A DNA stretch of 64,000 nt from Flavobacterium sp. TR2 (GCF_025252405.1 NZ_CP104307.1:1550001-1614000); one strand, 5' to 3'; positions 22,868 through 32,384 are shown, counted from the stretch's first letter. Made by a program: numbers and translations. Notes: generated from the letters alone by a model not told the origin.

Positions 22868-24958
22868 ATGGAAAGTTTTAGAACAGAAATAGAAAATCCG
22901 GTAGTTCAGAAGGAGATTATCGAATTAGAAAAAAAGATTCACTTATTCCGTGGAGGAAAAATTGATGATGAGCGTTTTCGCAGTCTTCGTTTGGCTCGCG
23001 GAATCTACGGTCAGCGTCAGGAAGGCGTTCAGATGATTCGTATCAAATTGCCTTATGGAAAAGTGACCAGCGAGCAGTTAAGAAGAATTACAGAAGTGTC
23101 TGATAAATATTCTACAGGCCGTCTGCATATTACGACACGTCAAGATATTCAGATTCACTACGTAAGTTTAGACAGAACTCCTGAGCTTTGGGCAGATTTG
23201 GCCAAAGACGATATTACGCTTCGTGAAGCTTGCGGAAATACAGTAAGAAACATTACAGGAAGTGAATTGGCAGGTGTAGATGTAAACGAGCCATTTGATG
23301 TTTCGCCTTATGCGCACGGACTTTTTCAATATTTGTTAAGAAACCCGATTTGTCAGGAAATGGGACGTAAATTTAAAATTTCGTTCTCCTCTTCAGACGA
23401 AGATACTGCCTTGAGCTATTTGCACGATTTAGGATTTATTCCGAAAATTAAAGACGGACAAAAAGGATTTAAAATCATGTTTGGAGGAGGTTTAGGATCT
23501 CAACCAGCACACGCTGAATTGCTTTCGGAGTTTGTTCCTGTAAACGAAATTATCCCAACTGCAGAAGGAATCATTCGTATTTTCGACAGACACGGAGAAC
23601 GTGCAAAAAGAATGAAAGCACGTATGAAATTCTTAATCAAGGAAATGGGGAAAGATGTTTTCCTTGATTTGGTTGAAAAAGAGAAAAAAGCAATCGCTTT
23701 TGAAACCTATGAAATTGACACCACTGCTTTTGACGGTCCAATTCCAGAGCCAGTTTTAGAAGTTCCGCAAGTTGCAATCGAAGATGCGGAAGCATACGAA
23801 GCTTGGAAAAAATCGAATGTAATCAAGCAGAAGCAAGACGGTTATTATGCCATTGGAATCAAAGTTTTATTAGGAGATTTTTACACAGATAAAGCGAGAT
23901 TATTAGCTGATTTAATTAAAAATTACGCTGCAAACGAATTACGTTTTTCATTGCGTCAAAATATTGTAATACGTCACGTAAAAGAAGAGAATCTTCCTTT
24001 CTTTTATCAAGAATTAGCCAAACTTGACTTTGTTCATTTAGGATATAATTCGGTTGGAGATATTACGGCATGTCCGGGTACTGATACTTGCAACTTGGGG
24101 ATTGCAAGTAGTACCGGTATTGCAGAAGAATTAGAAAGAGTTTTAAGTGCAGAATATCCACAGTATTTAAACAACCGTGAAATTGAAATTAAGATTTCGG
24201 GCTGTATGAATGCGTGCGGACAGCATAATATGTCTGCAATCGGATTTCAAGGAATGTCTATCAACTCGGGAAAACTGGTAGCTCCTGCTTTACAAGTTTT
24301 ATTGGGTGGAGGAAGATTAGGAAATGGAGAAGGACGTTTTGCCGATAAAGTAATCAAAATTCCAAGCCGTAGAGGACCAGATGCATTGCGTACGATCTTA
24401 AATGATTTTGACGCTAATGCGAATGGAGAAAAATTCCTGAATTATTATGATGCAAAAGGAGAGAAATACTTCTACGAAATCTTAAAGCCGCTATCTGATG
24501 TTACCAATTTAACAGAAGCCGATTTTGTGGATTGGGGCAATGCAGACAATTACGTAAAAGCAGTTGGAGTTGGAGAATGCGCCGGAGTAGTGATCGATTT
24601 AGTAGCAACCTTATTGTTTGAAGCTAAAGAGAAATTGATTTTGGCTCAAGAATCTTTCGACGAGAAAAAATGGTCAGATGCAATTTACCATGTTTATGCA
24701 GGATTTGTAAACGGTGCAAAAGCATTGCTATTGGCAGAAAACCAAAAAACAAACCACCACGCAGGAATCGTTGACTTGTTTGATACTGTTTTTATCGAAA
24801 CCAATAAAATTGAATTAAACGCAACTTTTAAAGACTTGGTTTACCAAATCAATAAAAATGAACCGTCTGAAGCTTTCGCTAAAGATTACATTGCACAAGC
24901 GACTGTTTTCTTTGATAAAATTGAAACTTTCAGAGCACAAGAATTGGCAAATGCATAA
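22868..24958 (+). CDS. Siroheme sulfite reductase with C-terminal HEPN-like domain
   Basis: 696 residues. Two ferredoxin-like and nitrite/sulfite reductase repeats (about 1-560) are followed by a helical extension (about 570-696). Cluster and siroheme cysteines are C402, C408 (CPGTDTC), C446 and C450 (CMNAC). STGRLHITTRQDIQIHYV (81-98) is typical of ferredoxin-type sulfite/nitrite reductases. In this operon it should reduce sulfite to sulfide. The C-terminal part (KKWSDAIYHVYAGFVNGAKALLL) resembles a HEPN domain, judged by pattern only. Electrons probably come from ferredoxin recharged by the reductase at 26649. A nitrite role is less likely given context. Confidence 0.9.
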   Translation: MESFRTEIENPVVQKEIIELEKKIHLFRGGKIDDERFRSLRLARGIYGQRQEGVQMIRIKLPYGKVTSEQLRRITEVSDKYSTGRLHITTRQDIQIHYVSLDRTPELWADLAKDDITLREACGNTVRNITGSELAGVDVNEPFDVSPYAHGLFQYLLRNPICQEMGRKFKISFSSSDEDTALSYLHDLGFIPKIKDGQKGFKIMFGGGLGSQPAHAELLSEFVPVNEIIPTAEGIIRIFDRHGERAKRMKARMKFLIKEMGKDVFLDLVEKEKKAIAFETYEIDTTAFDGPIPEPVLEVPQVAIEDAEAYEAWKKSNVIKQKQDGYYAIGIKVLLGDFYTDKARLLADLIKNYAANELRFSLRQNIVIRHVKEENLPFFYQELAKLDFVHLGYNSVGDITACPGTDTCNLGIASSTGIAEELERVLSAEYPQYLNNREIEIKISGCMNACGQHNMSAIGFQGMSINSGKLVAPALQVLLGGGRLGNGEGRFADKVIKIPSRRGPDALRTILNDFDANANGEKFLNYYDAKGEKYFYEILKPLSDVTNLTEADFVDWGNADNYVKAVGVGECAGVVIDLVATLLFEAKEKLILAQESFDEKKWSDAIYHVYAGFVNGAKALLLAENQKTNHHAGIVDLFDTVFIETNKIELNATFKDLVYQINKNEPSEAFAKDYIAQATVFFDKIETFRAQELANA

Positions 24959-25724
24959 CATAAAACCCAAAATAACTTTAGTCGGTGCAGGTCCGGGCGA
25001 TCCCGATTTACTGACGCTGAAAGCTGTAAAAGCATTGGCTGAAGCAAATGTGGTTTTATACGACGCCTTGGCTAACGAAGAAATTCTAGATTACGCACCA
25101 AAAAACGCCATCAAAATTTTTGTTGGAAAAAGAATTGGCAATCACGCTTATACGCAGGATCAAATCAATCAGCTGATTGTAGATAATGCTTTGACGTACG
25201 GAAACGTAGTTCGATTAAAGGGCGGGGATCCGTTTATTTTTGGAAGAGGTGGAGAAGAAGTAGATTTTGCCGAAAGTTTCGGAATCGAAACGATAGTAGT
25301 TCCAGGTATTTCATCAGTAGTTGCTGTTCCCGCAAGTCAAGGAATTTCGATTACAAAAAGAGGAATTTCAGAAAGTTTTTGGGCAATTACAGGAACAACT
25401 TCTGATAGAAAATTATCTTCAGATGTGGCTTTGGCAGCACAATCTTCTGCAACAGTGGTAATACTGATGGGAATGCACAAGTTGCCTCAAATAATCAATT
25501 TGTTTCAAAAAGAAGATAAAGGAAATTTGCCCGTAGCCATTATCCAAAACGGAACAACTGCAGACGAAAAAGTGGGTGTTGGAACTGTAGATTCGATTTT
25601 AGAAGTTGTAAAAGAAAAAGAATTGAGTTCGCCAGCCATTATTGTTTTAGGAGAAGTTGTCCGCGAAAGCAATAAACTGAAAGGATTTTACGAAGAATTT
25701 CTATCAAAAGAAGAAATTCGGTAG
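24951..25724 (+). CDS. cobA: Uroporphyrinogen-III C-methyltransferase
   Basis: Makes precorrin-2 from uroporphyrinogen III with SAM, the branch to siroheme. 257 residues from ATG 24951, which overlaps the sulfite reductase end by eight bases; a longer frame from 24858 lies inside that gene and is rejected. VGAGPGDPDLLTLKA (11-25), RLKGGDPFIFGRGGEE (near 84-99) and VVPGISS motifs are typical of SUMT. The overlap implies coupled translation with the enzyme that uses siroheme. Confidence 0.94.
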   Translation: MHNIKPKITLVGAGPGDPDLLTLKAVKALAEANVVLYDALANEEILDYAPKNAIKIFVGKRIGNHAYTQDQINQLIVDNALTYGNVVRLKGGDPFIFGRGGEEVDFAESFGIETIVVPGISSVVAVPASQGISITKRGISESFWAITGTTSDRKLSSDVALAAQSSATVVILMGMHKLPQIINLFQKEDKGNLPVAIIQNGTTADEKVGVGTVDSILEVVKEKELSSPAIIVLGEVVRESNKLKGFYEEFLSKEEIR

Positions 25725-25729
25725 AATAA

Positions 25730-25867
25730 TGTTCCGTTAGGAACATCTCATCGGTAGAAAATAAACGGTTTCAAAAAATGTTCCGTTAGGAACATCTGAT
25801 TGACACCGATTTTGTAGCGTCAGGTTTTAACCCGAAGTTTGCATTATTAATTGTTCCGTTAGGAACA
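25730..25867. repeat. Three copies of palindrome TGTTCCGTTAGGAACA
   Basis: Identical 16-base palindromes are at 25730-25745, 25779-25794 and 25852-25867. The first is followed by ATCGGTAGAAAATA; the last by ATATTGGTAATATG, whose ATG is the start of the next gene. Related copies are at 26469-26481 and 29602-29616. A dispersed repeat family placed between siroheme genes. Confidence 0.85.
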
Positions 25868-25880
25868 ACATATTGGTAAT

Positions 25881-26462
25881 ATGGAACAAAACGAATTATA
25901 TCCAATATTTCTAAAGCTTCACAATTTAAATGTCTTGATTGTAGGCGGAGGAAATGTAGGTCTGGAAAAGCTTTCATTCTTGCTAAAGTCAAGTCCGAAT
26001 GCAAATGTTGAGGTAGTGGCAAAAGAATTTCATTTAGAAATAAAAGTTTTGGCCGAAAAACACCCTTCGATAACATTAACAAGATCGAAGTTCAAAAAGA
26101 AAATGCTCAAAAAACGTCACATGGTAATTGCCTGTACAGACGATTTGAAAGTAAATAAAAAGGTTTACGATTTAGCAAGAAAACGCTATCTGATTTGCAA
26201 CATCGCCGATACGCCAGATTTATGCGATTATTATTTGGGCGGAATCGTAACGAAAGGAAATGTCAAAATCGCTATTTCTACAAACGGAAAATCGCCAACG
26301 ACAGCCAAAAGGCTTCGAGAGTTTTTTGAAGACGTAATTCCAGAAGACATCAATCAAATGGTTGAGAATCTGAATGAATATCGAAAAACCTTAAAAGGTA
26401 ATTTTGAAGATAAAGTAAAGAAGATGAATGAAATAACTGCTTCTTTGAAAAGTAAAGAATAA
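25881..26462 (+). CDS. Precorrin-2 dehydrogenase/sirohydrochlorin ferrochelatase (CysG N-terminal type)
   Basis: 193 residues, the bifunctional Met8/CysG-N family that oxidises precorrin-2 with NAD and inserts iron to give siroheme. Rossmann motif GGGNVG is at 22-27; AISTNGKSPTTAKRLREFFE near 137-156 is the family signature for the ferrochelatase part. The ATG lies exactly at the end of the third GTTCC repeat, 29 bases after its first base. With cobA just upstream it completes siroheme supply for the sulfite reductase. Confidence 0.88.
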   Translation: MEQNELYPIFLKLHNLNVLIVGGGNVGLEKLSFLLKSSPNANVEVVAKEFHLEIKVLAEKHPSITLTRSKFKKKMLKKRHMVIACTDDLKVNKKVYDLARKRYLICNIADTPDLCDYYLGGIVTKGNVKIAISTNGKSPTTAKRLREFFEDVIPEDINQMVENLNEYRKTLKGNFEDKVKKMNEITASLKSKE

Positions 26463-26468
26463 CAAAAA

Positions 26469-26481
26469 GTTCCAGAGGAAC
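26469..26481. repeat. Degenerate GTTCC/GGAAC palindrome
   Basis: GTTCCAGAGGAAC followed by ATATTGGT, a diverged member of the repeat family at 25730-25867. It lies between the siroheme gene and the ferredoxin reductase gene. Confidence 0.6.
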
Positions 26482-26648
26482 GATAATATTGGTTTTAACC
26501 CGATGTAAAAAAATGAATGAGATTACCTCTTCATTAAAAAATAGAGAGTAAAAAAGTTTCGGAAAGAAATTAATGATAAAAATCATTGAAAGTACAAGGA
26601 TTTATTCGTTTCTTTGCGTTATTAAGAATGATTATAAACAACAACATA

Positions 26649-27701
26649 ATGATTAAAACAGATATACTTATAATTGGAGCAGGACCAACAGGTTTATTTG
26701 CCGTATTCGAGGCAGGATTGTTAAAATTAAAATGCCACATTTTAGATGCGCTTCCACAACCAGGAGGACAACTATCAGAGTTATATCCAAAAAAACCAAT
26801 TTACGATATTCCTGGATTCCCAGAAGTATTAGCCGGAGATTTAGTTGACGGGTTAATGGAGCAAATCAAGCAATTTGAACCAGGATTTACTTTAGGAGAA
26901 CGTGCTGAAACAGTTGAAAAGCAAGAAGACGGAACTTTTATTGTAACATCAAACAAAGGAACTAAATTTCACGCGCCGGTTATCGCAATCGCTGGAGGTT
27001 TAGGAAGTTTCGAGCCTCGTAAACCACTTATCGAAGATATCGAGTTTTATGAAGATAAAGGAGTAAAATACTTCATCAAAAATCCGGAGAAATTCAGAGA
27101 TAAAAGAGTTGTAATTGCAGGAGGAGGAGATTCAGCATTAGACTGGTCAATTTTCTTAGCAAATGTAGCTTCAGAAGTAACTTTAATTCACCGTAGAAAC
27201 GAATTTAGAGGAGCTTTAGACTCAGTAGAAAAAGTACAGGAACTAAAATCAGCGGGAAAAATCAAATTAATCACTCCAGCAGAAGTAGTTGGAATCAATG
27301 GAGCAGAGCACGTTGAGTCATTAGACATCGAAGAAAACGGAGCACACCGCAAAATCGAAACCGATTATTTTATTCCACTTTTTGGATTAACGCCAAAATT
27401 AGGTCCAATCGGCGATTGGGGACTAGAAATCGAGAAAAACGCCATTAAAGTAAATAATGCCTTAGATTACCAGACAAACATTCCTGGAATCTTTGCCATT
27501 GGAGACGTAAACACCTATCCAGGGAAATTAAAGTTGATTCTTTGCGGATTCCACGAAGCGACTTTAATGTGTCAGGCTGCTTATTCAATCATCAACCCAG
27601 GTAAAAAATACGTATTAAAATATACAACAGTATCAGGAGTAGACGGTTTCGACGGAACACGTAAAGAAGCACCAAAAGCGGTTGTGAAGGCGATAGTTTA
27701 A
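26649..27701 (+). CDS. Ferredoxin--NADP reductase, thioredoxin-reductase type
   Basis: 350 residues from ATG 26649 (ATG 26628 and TTG 26586 are upstream alternatives that add no family sequence). FAD motif GAGPTG is at 10-15 and an NADPH motif GGGDSALDW near 158-166. No CxxC redox pair is present, which separates it from thioredoxin reductase and places it with the YumC-like type 2 ferredoxin reductases. It probably recharges ferredoxin for the sulfite reductase. Last gene of the sulfate operon; a terminator follows. Confidence 0.88.
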   Translation: MIKTDILIIGAGPTGLFAVFEAGLLKLKCHILDALPQPGGQLSELYPKKPIYDIPGFPEVLAGDLVDGLMEQIKQFEPGFTLGERAETVEKQEDGTFIVTSNKGTKFHAPVIAIAGGLGSFEPRKPLIEDIEFYEDKGVKYFIKNPEKFRDKRVVIAGGGDSALDWSIFLANVASEVTLIHRRNEFRGALDSVEKVQELKSAGKIKLITPAEVVGINGAEHVESLDIEENGAHRKIETDYFIPLFGLTPKLGPIGDWGLEIEKNAIKVNNALDYQTNIPGIFAIGDVNTYPGKLKLILCGFHEATLMCQAAYSIINPGKKYVLKYTTVSGVDGFDGTRKEAPKAVVKAIV

Positions 27702-27746
27702 GTTGTTAAGGTTCTAAGGAACTGAGGCGCTAAGATTTTTATATAC

Positions 27747-27776
27747 AAAGCTCAAACTTTTAGTTTGGGCTTTTTT
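27747..27776 (+). terminator. Terminator of the sulfate assimilation operon
   Basis: AAAGCTCAAAC (27747-27757) pairs with GTTTGGGCTTT (27763-27773) with one G-T pair and is followed by six T. Confidence 0.88.
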
Positions 27777-27780
27777 ATTA

Positions 27781-27921
27781 ATCCCAGAGGAATGATATAT
27801 TTATAGAAAAAGAAATAATTCCGTTTGTAAAAGCTCCAGCAGAGCGAAATATATGTCGCTCCGCTGGAGCTTTTGTGTTGCGCTTGTCGTTTTTCTATAA
27901 ATATTATGCTCCTTCGGAGCT
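27781..27921. repeat. Nested palindromic repeat (ATCCCAGAGG/AGCTCCAGC family)
   Basis: Starts ATCCCAGAGGAATGATATAT. The outer arm ATATTTATAGAAAAA meets TTTTTCTATAAATAT near 27890-27904, and inner arms AGCTCCAGC and GCTGGAGCT flank GCGA..TCGC words. A related copy starts ATCCCAGCGGGATGAGATAT at 42155. The flanks (27708-27735 and 27945-27978) carry inverted TAAGGTTCTAAGG-type words, so 27702-27985 is almost entirely repeat. Confidence 0.75.
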
Positions 27922-27989
27922 AAATCACGCAAAAGATAAAACCTTAGAGCCTCAGTCCCTTAGAACCTCAGAACCTTAGAAAAAAAACA

Positions 27990-28021
27990 TTTGCAAATAG
28001 AATTGCCATTTCATACCTTTG
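27990..28021 (+). promoter_or_regulatory. metH operon promoter
   Basis: TTTG (27990-27993), 20 bases, TACCTTTG (28014-28021). Transcription would start near 28028, about 17 bases before the riboswitch. Confidence 0.65.
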
Positions 28022-28044
28022 CACTGTTCTTAAAATTATTGTCA

Positions 28045-28156
28045 GTTATCACGAAAGGCGGAGGGACAGACCCAATGAAACCTTAGCAACCCTTTACCAT
28101 AAAGAAGGTGCTAAATTCTACTTTTTACTAATTTTCAAGTATTAAAGATAGATAAC
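28045..28156 (+). promoter_or_regulatory. SAM-I (S-box) riboswitch of metH operon
   Basis: P1 GTTATC/GATAAC (28045-28050 with 28151-28156). The core has GGCGGAGGGA, AGACCC, AATGAAACC, AGCAACC and AAGGTGCTAAATTC. P3 is CTTT/AAAG; P4 is AT-rich and weak (ACTT/AAGT). It precedes split metH and metF by about 330 bases. The intervening leader contains two palindromic repeats. Confidence 0.92.
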
Positions 28157-28266
28157 ACAAATACATTACAAGTATTTCTCAAAACTTTTCCAGACAACAT
28201 ACAATATTTACTGAAACAGATTCTGTATCAGGAGCGAATCATTGGCGCATTTTTGCAGTCAATAGT

Positions 28267-28339
28267 TCCCGCTTTTCGTTGCAATCTTTTGCTTTTTAAA
28301 GAAAAAAGCAAAAGGATTTCCACTTCAATCGGGGCTAAG
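28267..28339. repeat. Palindromic repeat TCCCGC...GGGGCTAAG
   Basis: TCCCGC, then ATCTTTTGCTTTTT/AAAAAGCAAAAGGAT hairpin (28284-28316), then ATCGGGGCTAAG. The reverse complement at 42343-42411 has the same ends and a different inner hairpin, so this is a mobile-like repeat with variable loop. Confidence 0.75.
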
Positions 28340-28388
28340 AGCCAGCAATAGTGCACTTTTGGAATTAATTTGAATCAAAACACGTATT

Positions 28389-28426
28389 CTAACAGGTTTT
28401 AATCCCGAGGCTTCGGGACTGTTAGG
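28389..28426. repeat. CTAACAGG...CTGTTAGG palindrome
   Basis: CTAACAGGTTTTAA, an inner hairpin TCCCGA/TCGGGA, then CTGTTAGG. The outer words match the 27-bp palindromes around the transposase at 57955. Confidence 0.65.
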
Positions 28427-28484
28427 TATTTTAATAATAGAATAAAAAAAGCTTGGCGCCTTAGCGTCTTTGCGGCAAAAGAAT

Positions 28485-29489
28485 ATGGCAATAACAATTC
28501 AAGAAGCAATAAAAAAAAATATCCTAATCCTCGACGGAGCAATGGGAACAATGCTGCAACGCTATAATTTCTCAGAAGAAGATTTCAGAGGAGAGCGTTT
28601 CAAGGATTTCCCGCATCCGTTAAAAGGAAACAACGATTTACTATCCCTAACACAACCGCAAGCGATTCGTGCTGTGCACGCCGCATATTACGAAGCAGGT
28701 GCAGACATCGTAGAAACCAATACCTTTTCAGGAACAACAATTGGTATGGCCGATTATCATATGGAAGATTTGGTTTACGAGTTAAACTACGAATCGGCAA
28801 AAATCGCCAGAGAAGTTGCGGATGAATTCACAGCAAAAAATCCAGACAAACCACGTTTTGTAGCTGGTTCAATTGGACCAACGAACCGTACGGCAAGTAT
28901 GTCGCCAGATGTAAACGATCCGGGTTACAGAGCCGTAACGTTTGACGATTTACGAATTGCTTACAAAGAACAGGTAGAAGCTCTTATGGACGGTGGTTGC
29001 GATTTGCTTTTAGTAGAAACAATTTTCGATACTTTAAATGCAAAAGCAGCGCTTTTTGCGATCGAAGAAGTTAAGGAAGAACGCAATCTGGATATTCCAA
29101 TCATGGTTTCGGGAACGATTACCGATGCTTCAGGAAGAACACTTTCTGGACAGACCGTTGAAGCGTTTCTGATTTCAGTCTCGCATATTCCGTTGTTAAG
29201 TGTAGGATTCAATTGCGCTCTTGGTGCCGATTTGCTAAAACCATATTTAAAAACATTAGCACACAATACAAGCTTTAATGTTTCAGCACATCCAAATGCA
29301 GGATTACCAAATGCATTCGGACAATACGATGAAACACCAGAACAAACTCAGGCGTTAATCAAAGAATATTTAGAAGATAATTTAATCAACATAATTGGCG
29401 GTTGTTGCGGAACAACTCCAGATCATATTCGATTGATTGCTGAGGTTGCGAAGGATTATAAACCACGCGTGGCGCCGGTTTTTGAATAA
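28485..29489 (+). CDS. metH: Methionine synthase, homocysteine-binding (N-terminal) subunit
   Basis: 334 residues equal to the first module of cobalamin-dependent methionine synthase: a zinc TIM barrel binding homocysteine. Zinc ligands are C244 (GFNCALG), C307 and C308 (GGCCGT). [12 protein letters not shown] (17-28) is the typical start. ATG 28485 is chosen; 28470 adds five residues. The gene ends before the folate module; the remaining modules are encoded at 29631, so the enzyme is split in two polypeptides. Confidence 0.93.
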   Translation: MAITIQEAIKKNILILDGAMGTMLQRYNFSEEDFRGERFKDFPHPLKGNNDLLSLTQPQAIRAVHAAYYEAGADIVETNTFSGTTIGMADYHMEDLVYELNYESAKIAREVADEFTAKNPDKPRFVAGSIGPTNRTASMSPDVNDPGYRAVTFDDLRIAYKEQVEALMDGGCDLLLVETIFDTLNAKAALFAIEEVKEERNLDIPIMVSGTITDASGRTLSGQTVEAFLISVSHIPLLSVGFNCALGADLLKPYLKTLAHNTSFNVSAHPNAGLPNAFGQYDETPEQTQALIKEYLEDNLINIIGGCCGTTPDHIRLIAEVAKDYKPRVAPVFE

Positions 29490-29499
29490 TATTCGCATT

Positions 29500-29584
29500 C
29501 CTGCAAGGTTTTCAAAACCTTGTAGGTGTGATTTATTGAGAGTTAAAAAAATAGAAACCTACAAGGTTTTGAAAACCTTGCAGG
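29500..29584. repeat. Pair of inverted 28-bp palindromes
   Basis: 29500-29527 (starts CCTGCAAGGTTTTCAAAACC) and 29557-29584 are exact reverse complements, and each is itself nearly palindromic. The 85-bp unit sits between the two metH genes. It resembles REP-type units served by a tyrosine transposase such as that at 57955. Confidence 0.85.
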
Positions 29585-29601
29585 TTGAATTGAGAATAAA
29601 A

Positions 29602-29630
29602 TGTTCCATAGGAACAATGATTGGTAGAAA
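29602..29630 (+). repeat. GTTCC repeat abutting the metH C-terminal start
   Basis: TGTTCCATAGGAACA, then ATTGGTAGAAA directly followed by ATG 29631. The spacing from the first T to the start codon is 29 bases, the same as at 25852-25881. Confidence 0.75.
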
Positions 29631-32306
29631 ATGACAGAAAAAAGAAGAGACCTTGTATTATCAGGATTAGAACCGTTGATTATTACGCCGGAAAGTGTTT
29701 TTGTGAATGTTGGTGAGCGTACAAACGTAACAGGTTCAAGAAAATTCCTGAGACTAATCAAGGAAGAGAAATACGACGAGGCACTTGATATTGCAAGACA
29801 GCAGGTAGAAGGTGGAGCACAAATCATCGATATTAATATGGATGAAGGAATGCTTGACGGAGTTACGGCAATGACTAAATTTTTGAATTTAATTGCTGCA
29901 GAACCAGACATTTCGAGAGTGCCAATTATGATTGACAGTTCGAAATGGGAAATCATCGAAGCAGGTCTAAAGGTAGTACAGGGAAAAAGTGTCGTAAACT
30001 CGATTTCGCTGAAAGAAGGAGAAGAAGCCTTTATTCATCACGCCAAATTAATCAAACGTTACGGAGCGGCAGCAATTGTTATGGCTTTTGACGAAGTGGG
30101 GCAGGCCGATAATTACGATCGTAGAGTTGAGATTTGTCAGCGTTCGTATGATATTTTGGTCAATAAAGTAGATTTTCCTCCTCAGGATATTATTTTCGAT
30201 TTGAATATTTTTCCGGTTGCAACCGGAATGGAAGAGCATAGATTGAACGCTTTGGACTTCTTTAGAGGAACAAAATGGGTTCGCGAGAATCTTCCGCACG
30301 CGCACATCAGCGGTGGTGTGAGTAACGTTTCGTTCTCATTTAGAGGAAACGATGTGGTTCGTGAAGCGATGCACTCGGTATTCCTATACCACGCGATTAA
30401 AAACGGAATGACAATGGGAATCGTAAACCCAGAAATGTTGACGATTTACGATGATATTCCGAAAGATTTATTAGAACACGTTGAAGACGTAATTTTAGAC
30501 AGACGCGACGATGCTACAGAACGACTTTTAGATTTTGCAGAAAATGTAAAAGGCGAAGCAAAAAGCGATGAAAAAGCTGTTCAGGAATGGCGTTTAGGAT
30601 CGGTTCAGGATCGTATTACGCATTCATTGGTAAAAGGAATTGATGCTTTTATTGAAGAAGATGTTGAAGAAGCGCGTCTGGCCGCAACAAAACCAATCGA
30701 GGTTATCGAAATCAATTTGATGGCCGGAATGAATGTGGTTGGAGATTTATTCGGAAGCGGGAAAATGTTCCTGCCACAGGTAGTAAAATCGGCTCGTGTA
30801 ATGAAAAAAGCGGTGGCTTATTTATTGCCGTTTATTGAAGAAAGCAAACAGGCGGGAGACAAACAAGGAAACGGAAAAATCCTGATGGCAACCGTAAAAG
30901 GTGATGTTCATGATATTGGAAAAAACATCGTTTCGGTAGTTTTGGCTTGTAATAATTATGAGATTGTTGACTTAGGAGTAATGGTTCCTCCTGAAAAAAT
31001 TATTTCGGCTGCGATTGAACATGAAGTTGACATTATTGGATTAAGCGGACTGATCACACCTTCGCTTGACGAAATGGTGTATTTGGCCAAAGAATTAGAC
31101 AAACAAGATATTAAAATTCCAATTATGATTGGTGGAGCAACCACTTCGCGTGCGCATACGGCCGTGAAAATTGCACCTCAATACAGAGAAACCGTAATTC
31201 ACGTAAACGATGCTTCAAGAGCCGTTACCGTTGCAGGAAACCTGTTGGATCATAATAGAAAAATATACGCAGCAGATATTCGCGCAGAATACGATTCGTT
31301 CAGAGAAACGTTTTTAAACCGTTCAAGAGACAAAAACTTCTTGACGATTGAAGATGCCCGTAAAAACAAATTGCCGTTGGATTGGTCTGAATATACGCCA
31401 GTTAAACCAAAAGTAATTGGCGCGCAAACCATCGAAGTCGAATTGGATGTTTTGGTTCCGTATATCGACTGGACACCATTTTTCCAGACTTGGGAATTGT
31501 ACGGAAAATATCCGGCAATTTTAACGGATGAGGTTGTGGGCGAGCAAGCGACATCTGTTTTTAACGATGCTCAGGCGATGCTGAAAGTGATTTTAGAAGA
31601 GAAAAAATTAAAAGCAAAAGGTATTTACGGAATTTTCCCTGCAAATCAGGTAAATGATGACGATATCGAATTGCGTGATGAAAACGGAAAAGTTTTGGAG
31701 AAATTCTTAACGCTTCGTCAGCAGTCGCAAAAAACAAAAGGCGCTCCAAATATTGCGTTAGCCGATTTTATTTTGCCAAAAGAAAGCGGAGTAGAAGATT
31801 ATATGGGAGCTTTTTGCGTAACCACAGGTTTTGGTGTTGATGAATGGGCTGCTGAATACGAAAAGAATTTAGACGATTACAATTCGATTATGGTAAAAGC
31901 ACTTGCGGATCGTTTTGCTGAGGCTTTCGCCGAATATCTTCACGAGCGAGTGCGTAAAGATTTCTGGGGTTACGACAGCGAAGAATCTTTAACCAACGAA
32001 GAATTGATCAAAGAAAATTATAAAGGAATCCGTCCTGCGCCAGGTTATCCGGCTTGTCCAGATCACTTAGAGAAACCAACGATTTGGAAACTTTTAGATG
32101 TTGAAAAGCAAATAGGAGTGAAATTGACAGAAAGTATGGCAATGTGGCCAGCTTCATCGGTTTCAGGATATTATTTCGGAAACCCAAAAAGCCGCTATTT
32201 CGGACTCGGAAAAATAAAAGAAGATCAGGTTACAGATTACGCTAAACGCCGAAATGTACCGCTTGATTACGCAATGAAATGGTTAAACCCTAATATAGCA
32301 GATTAA
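29631..32306 (+). CDS. metH: Methionine synthase, folate/cobalamin/activation subunit
   Basis: 891 residues: pterin-binding barrel (starting [17 protein letters not shown] near 24-40), cobalamin cap and B12-binding domain with DVHDIGKN (cobalt ligand H427), and the AdoMet activation domain with [12 protein letters not shown] (from R801). It transfers methyl from methyltetrahydrofolate to homocysteine with the subunit at 28485. The split into two genes appears natural because each ends at a domain boundary. A palindromic repeat lies between them. metF, the methyl supplier, follows. Confidence 0.94.
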   Translation: MTEKRRDLVLSGLEPLIITPESVFVNVGERTNVTGSRKFLRLIKEEKYDEALDIARQQVEGGAQIIDINMDEGMLDGVTAMTKFLNLIAAEPDISRVPIMIDSSKWEIIEAGLKVVQGKSVVNSISLKEGEEAFIHHAKLIKRYGAAAIVMAFDEVGQADNYDRRVEICQRSYDILVNKVDFPPQDIIFDLNIFPVATGMEEHRLNALDFFRGTKWVRENLPHAHISGGVSNVSFSFRGNDVVREAMHSVFLYHAIKNGMTMGIVNPEMLTIYDDIPKDLLEHVEDVILDRRDDATERLLDFAENVKGEAKSDEKAVQEWRLGSVQDRITHSLVKGIDAFIEEDVEEARLAATKPIEVIEINLMAGMNVVGDLFGSGKMFLPQVVKSARVMKKAVAYLLPFIEESKQAGDKQGNGKILMATVKGDVHDIGKNIVSVVLACNNYEIVDLGVMVPPEKIISAAIEHEVDIIGLSGLITPSLDEMVYLAKELDKQDIKIPIMIGGATTSRAHTAVKIAPQYRETVIHVNDASRAVTVAGNLLDHNRKIYAADIRAEYDSFRETFLNRSRDKNFLTIEDARKNKLPLDWSEYTPVKPKVIGAQTIEVELDVLVPYIDWTPFFQTWELYGKYPAILTDEVVGEQATSVFNDAQAMLKVILEEKKLKAKGIYGIFPANQVNDDDIELRDENGKVLEKFLTLRQQSQKTKGAPNIALADFILPKESGVEDYMGAFCVTTGFGVDEWAAEYEKNLDDYNSIMVKALADRFAEAFAEYLHERVRKDFWGYDSEESLTNEELIKENYKGIRPAPGYPACPDHLEKPTIWKLLDVEKQIGVKLTESMAMWPASSVSGYYFGNPKSRYFGLGKIKEDQVTDYAKRRNVPLDYAMKWLNPNIAD

Positions 32307-32349
32307 ATATAGTCTAAAGGCAAAAGTCATAAAGTCTCAAAGAATGTGG

Positions 32350-32384
32350 CTTTCGACTTTCGACTTTCGACTTTCGACTTTCAG
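32350..32384 (+). repeat. CTTTCGA tandem repeat
   Basis: Four exact 7-base units CTTTCGA plus one variant CTTTCAG, between metH and metF. Further word repeats (ATAACTCAT type) lie at 32450-32475 just before the metF start. Confidence 0.85.

Larger units (their letters stand above)
28157..28484. other. metH leader between riboswitch and start codon
   Basis: No convincing gene. It contains the repeats at 28267-28339 and 28389-28426, and near the end a dispersed word CTTGGCGCCTTAGCGTCTTTGCGGC (28452 onward, quoted as separate parts CTTGGCGCC and TTAGCGTCTTTGCGGC). I see no clear expression platform other than the repeat hairpin. Confidence 0.5.

Noticed and set aside
24858..24950. Longer N-terminus of the uroporphyrinogen methyltransferase
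   Set aside because: Lies inside the sulfite reductase coding region; ATG 24951 gives the family start with a short overlap.
28285..28316. Riboswitch terminator in the metH leader
   Set aside because: The perfect CTTTTGCTTTTT hairpin lacks a following T-run and belongs to a dispersed repeat seen again at 42343.
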